Assembly (NCBI GenBank): GCA_900128585.1
Contig: LT642401.1
Coordinates: 1-19,421, forward strand
DNA length: 19,421 nucleotides
Origin: Stramenopiles sp. TOSAG23-3
Lineage: Eukaryota > Sar
Direction: 5' to 3'
Shown: piece by piece, positions 16,522 through 19,421 of the stretch
How positions within the stretch are numbered: position 1 is the stretch's first letter
How the letters are laid out: each line of letters opens with the position of its first letter
Made by a program: the position numbers and the translations under genes
Notes under the pieces: generated by a model
Told to the model about the DNA's origin: nothing
The model's input: only the letters and a program-made list of their open reading frames with translations
Database searches by the model: none

Positions 16522-17298
16522 TTAGCGTTTCCGTCCAAACCCCCTGGTCTTTTGTACTGATACGGTTTCCCCATCGATGCTCCATTTCACCGTTTTTTTA
16601 GAAGTATTTTTCTTCTTCCTTTTCTCTGCTGTCAACTCTGCCAACGACATCGAAGAGGTTCTTCTCTTCCTACTACTACTACTCGACGATCCAGAGGAAC
16701 GATTTTTCATCCCCGATTTTGAGAGCATTGCCGTGTTTGCCCTTACAATTTTTATCTTCTCAAGCTGAAGTTCCTTTTGAACGTGCTCCAATTCGTGCCG
16801 AAGCTTAGCCGCGTACTTCTGGTCGAGCAGGCCGTCGTTTACCCGATTTTGAAGTTCTGCATTCCTCTTCTTGGCGTCAAGGTACTTTTTCTTATAAAGG
16901 TTGCACCCCGTATCTTTAACTTCGAGATCATTACGCAAAACTTCTATTTTTTTTGACAACTCTTGTATTTCTTTTGCGTGTGCGGCTGTTGTTTCGTGAA
17001 GCTGATCGTTCGCGGCCTTTAGAGCAGCGCATTTTGTTTTTAGTTCTTGGCCTAAGCGGACTGCTTCCGCAAATGTTTCATCCCGAATCAATTTACGACA
17101 CACTTCGTCCTTCAACGCTACCAAAGCACGATCCGTCGATACCCTACTTTTATCGAAGAGAGGCGGAGATGACGTGTCCTGCTTTCTATCATTTCGCAAC
17201 TCAATATGGGCATTGTACAACCGGAACAAAAACGCCTCATGATCGCTCAATTTTTGTTCAATGGAAAGATCCGAACCGAAATACTCTGACTGTGGCAT
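16522..17298 (-). CDS. Coiled-coil protein with basic Ser-rich tail
   Basis: Family not recognised. I place the start at the ATG at 17296-17298 (MPQSEYFGSD), giving 258 residues; the frame extends nine codons upstream only from a TTG. Residues 12-36 form a helical segment (EAFLFRLYNAHIELRND). Residues about 78-187 are a long heptad-patterned coiled coil (for example LGQELKTKCAALKAANDQLH and LRHELEHVQKELQLEKIKI). The tail has a serine run (201-209), basic clusters RKRR (210-213) and EKRKKKNTSKK (225-235) that could be nuclear localisation signals, and a KTVKWS segment. A scaffold, kinetochore or cytoskeletal role is possible; a distant ATG16-type coiled coil is another option, but I see no defining motif. 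The gene is convergent with the glycosyltransferase. Confidence 0.78.
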   Translation of the reverse strand: MPQSEYFGSDLSIEQKLSDHEAFLFRLYNAHIELRNDRKQDTSSPPLFDKSRVSTDRALVALKDEVCRKLIRDETFAEAVRLGQELKTKCAALKAANDQLHETTAAHAKEIQELSKKIEVLRNDLEVKDTGCNLYKKKYLDAKKRNAELQNRVNDGLLDQKYAAKLRHELEHVQKELQLEKIKIVRANTAMLSKSGMKNRSSGSSSSSSRKRRTSSMSLAELTAEKRKKKNTSKKTVKWSIDGETVSVQKTRGFGRKR

Positions 17299-17569
17299 TG
17301 TGGCTGATCCGTGTCGTTGATGCAACTCGTTGAAAGGTGTAGTGGAATTAAAATTCTTTTTTCCGGGGGATAGAAATACACCAATGTCTTCTGCCGTTTA
17401 AAAATCTTAGTTTGATAATTTTTTTACAATTTCTTCCGAATTTTCCTGATGAAAGCATTTCTTTGATTTGTTTTCTATTTATTGTTTTTTTATAGAAAAC
17501 TCCTGAAGAACTTCTTCGCTGCTGCTCGTGACTCGTGAAACACATTTGAGTTAGTAGGATAGGGTGTGC

Positions 17570-17675
17570 TTCTCTCTTCTTCTTCTTCTTCTTCTTCTTC
17601 TTCTTTCTTATAATAATTTCCGTCCTTTTTTTTCTTCTTCTTCTTTCTTCTCTTTCTTCATTGTTGTTGTTGTTG
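17570..17675. repeat. CTT and GTT microsatellites
   Basis: Two CTT-type pyrimidine runs (about 17570-17607 and 17625-17660) are followed by a short GTT run (about 17661-17675). Confidence 0.9.
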
Positions 17676-17767
17676 TATTTTAATATTAGGGTTAAAATAA
17701 ATAATCTTCTTTTCTTCTTTCTCTTAATTTGAATTCCAATACACCTACCTACCAGGTCCTCGTATAA

Positions 17768-17789
17768 TACCAGGTTCCTGTACCTGGTA
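17768..17789. other. Perfect 8-bp hairpin
   Basis: TACCAGGT (17768-17775) and ACCTGGTA (17782-17789) pair around a six-base loop, TCCTGT. It lies 23 bp from the right 82-bp repeat copy. The left copy has no equivalent flank, so the hairpin is not part of the shared element. Confidence 0.8.
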
Positions 17790-17812
17790 CACCGGTGTAT
17801 GAAAACAGGTAT

Positions 17813-17894
17813 TTTGATCATTTAACAACGGTACGTACCTGTACGGTACCCGTACGTACCGGCGTAGACATAAAAAAATATTAGTAGAAGAAGA
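17813..17894 (-). repeat. 82-bp inverted repeat, right copy
   Basis: Perfect reverse complement of 11814-11895. The internal stem maps to 17829-17861. On the minus strand it reads toward the coiled-coil gene, whose start codon is about 510 bp downstream, just as the left copy reads toward EXO1. Confidence 0.97.
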
Positions 17895-18166
17895 CCCTCT
17901 CGAAGAATTTTACTCATCATCATATCACATATTATCAATCTCACATTATCATCAAGACCCAACCAAAAACAAAGTTTTAAAATAGGCCTTCCTGAAGGTG
18001 CTCAAACTGGTATACACGTATAAAATGAACTGATCATATACAATAGCGATACTACGTATTTTGATTTTCTGGAAAGGTTGATATTCTCACCCCTTTAAAA
18101 TATTTGTAGACCCGTTTATTGGGGGTGTTTAATTTAAACTCGCACTCCAACTGCAGTCGCAAACGC

Positions 18167-19337
18167 TCAATCAGAATTGCTGCTGCTGTCGTCGGAACTA
18201 GACTCGTCACTGGAACTTGTGTTGCTTGAAAGCACAGGCTTTTCCAATTTTTGCACGCCATGTAACTCATCATGGCTGCCGTCGGAGTTGTTACCACCTC
18301 TCGGAAGACTTGCGGTCTCTACCATGCCCTTGTTCTTGTCGTCATCGCTGCTTACATGGGCATGACTCGAATCGTCAGAAAATTCCACCTTTTCTTCCTT
18401 AACGACTTCGCCTGTATCGCTCCTTCGAGAATGGTCGGCCTCACTGGTATTCGACGAAGTGCTGCTGCTGCTACTATTGGTGCTGTCTGAACTGCTATTT
18501 GTGGCGACCAAATCATCACTGCTTTCAAATGACATTTCCCTGGCATCGCTCTCGTCTGATTTTTCACTTACAGTAAGTTCGTCCGTGTTGGGCCTGGTTA
18601 TATCATCACTGCTATTCGCATTCGGGGCACCATTTTCGGGTTGGTTCGATGGTGAGAGAGCAAAAGACGCTTCAATCGCACCCTCCATCGCGCCGTCGTC
18701 ACTGGCATACTCTACATCGCTGCTACTTTGGCCGTCCTCAACCGTTTCCTCGGAAACGTTGTCGGTATTGCCCGCGCTTTCACTGGAAGAGATCATGTGC
18801 GAAGACGTAGAGTTGGACAGAGATGAAGACCCCCCTGACGATGTCGAGCTTGCATTTGAAGAGGATGCAGTGAATCCCGACGACGTCGAAGGATCGTCGG
18901 AACCTTCCGCCTCCATCGCGTTTAGTAACTTTTTGTACTCTTTTGATCTCATATCATCTTTTGTCTCCCCAATACTTTGGGTGGCTGGGGATACTTTGAC
19001 AAGGCCCTCTAAACTGAACTTCTGTTTTTTGGTTTTCCAAGGTGGCTGCGAGGATTTGATTTGCCTCTGTTGATTGATGAGTTTGCCCTTGAAACCCTTC
19101 ACTTTTGACCACATGACAGCGCGTTTTGTCTTCTTTCTTAGACGCGAAATTTTTATCTCATACAAAAATGCAGCAATGAAGTAAAGGATGCTAAATACAA
19201 TGACAATGATGCTGGTATATGCAAGTACCATACCACGAAGGGGGGTATTGCCGTCGTTTAAGAAGGGAGAATCAAACATTATACCGGACAAACAAACAAA
19301 CACCCCACAAGACAACAACACGTTTTCCACCGAATTT
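18167..19337 (-). CDS. Membrane protein with long acidic Ser-rich tail (partial, 3' part)
   Basis: Family not recognised. The frame ends in TGA and stays open to 19405, where a TAA interrupts it, but no early ATG fits well. The first in-frame ATG (19277-19279) would cut into a hydrophobic segment (ENVLLSCGVFVCLSGIMF). I therefore end the exon at 19337, directly after a CAG acceptor (19338-19340) preceded by a T-run and TACTAAC (19359-19365). The visible protein has that hydrophobic segment, then a clear transmembrane helix (GMVLAYTSIIVIVFSILY, continuing to AAFLYEI). A basic stretch (RLRKKTKRA) follows, consistent with a cytosolic side. A tail of about 250 residues comes last, extremely rich in Ser, Asp, Glu and Asn, ending in SSDDSSSNSD. 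Acidic Ser clusters resemble casein-kinase-2-type sites. It may be the C-terminal end of a larger polytopic protein. Alternatives are a 370-residue protein from 19279 or uninterrupted coding beyond 19338. Confidence 0.6.
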
Positions 19338-19365
19338 CTGTTCAGACAAAAAAAGCGTGTTAGTA
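19338..19365 (-). other. Candidate 3' splice site with TACTAAC branch box
   Basis: On the minus strand TACTAAC (19365-19359) is followed by ACGC, a seven-T run and TGTCTGAACAG ending at 19338. Branch A to acceptor G is 22 nt. TACTAAC is the canonical branch sequence in budding yeasts and is seen in other intron-poor eukaryotes. The matching donor would lie outside the window. The DNA also reads as plausible coding sequence (TISPLGLLLTRFFCLNRNS), so this remains a candidate. Confidence 0.45.
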
Positions 19366-19421
19366 AAAGGCCCAGCGGAGAAATTGTTACAAAGGAGGAA
19401 TTGAATTAGGAGAGGGGGGGG

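Larger units (their letters stand above)
17299..18166. other. Intergenic region with microsatellites, hairpin and 82-bp repeat
   Basis: This region is the 5' flank of the coiled-coil gene on one side and the 3' flank of the membrane-protein gene on the other. It holds CTT and GTT microsatellites (17570-17675), a TACTAAC box on the minus strand (17550-17556), a perfect hairpin (17768-17789) and the right 82-bp repeat copy (17813-17894). A lysine/arginine-rich minus-strand frame at 17348-17821 is produced by the microsatellites. Confidence 0.6.

Noticed and set aside
17348-17821. 157-codon minus-strand frame rich in Lys and Arg
   Set aside because: It is composed of translated CTT/GTT microsatellite and AT-rich flank.
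1-19421. tRNA, rRNA, snRNA and transposase genes
   Set aside because: I looked for TTCGA-type T-loops, conserved snRNA strings and transposase motifs on both strands and found none that held up. A covariance-model scan would be decisive.

Overview
The window is nuclear DNA from a eukaryotic microbe, probably a protist or alga; I cannot place the lineage more precisely. The grounds are a cytosolic-type ribosomal protein uS11, an EXO1 nuclease, a large nuclear-looking protein, no operons or Shine-Dalgarno spacing, AT-rich spacers with microsatellites and homopolymers, and a splice-acceptor-like sequence with a TACTAAC box. Most genes read as single exons, so the genome looks intron-poor. Coding DNA is visibly GC-richer than the spacers. 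The run of G at the right edge suggests a contig end.

Layout. 1-1277: spacer with no convincing gene. 1278-2432 (-): four-helix membrane protein with 14 copies of a six-residue GDTGYQ-type repeat. 3086-4900 (+): one reading frame joining a complete L-serine/threonine dehydratase to a DUF1295/steroid-reductase-like membrane domain. 5561-5998 (-): ribosomal protein uS11 (RPS14). 5999-7891: long AT-rich spacer with a large GAAA tract, a 12-bp tandem repeat and a possible 5'-leader intron. 7892-10927 (+): acidic, presumably nuclear protein with three SH3/KOW-like modules, an AT-hook-like motif and a cysteine cluster. 12112-14049 (+): EXO1. 14495-16396 (+): secretory-pathway GT4 glycosyltransferase. 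16522-17298 (-): basic coiled-coil protein. 18167 to about 19337 (-): 3' part of a membrane protein with a long acidic serine-rich tail, cut by the window end.

The genes do not form an obvious pathway; they look like independent eukaryotic transcription units. The most striking structure outside the genes is an 82-bp perfect inverted repeat (11814-11895 and 17813-17894) bracketing the EXO1, GT4 and coiled-coil genes. Each copy contains a 10-bp stem, and each lies upstream of a gene in the same relative orientation. A second dispersed sequence of 25 nt occurs at 5096-5120 and, inverted and tandemly doubled, at 11114-11162. The most unusual protein is the dehydratase-membrane domain fusion. No tRNA, rRNA, CRISPR array or transposase gene was recognised.
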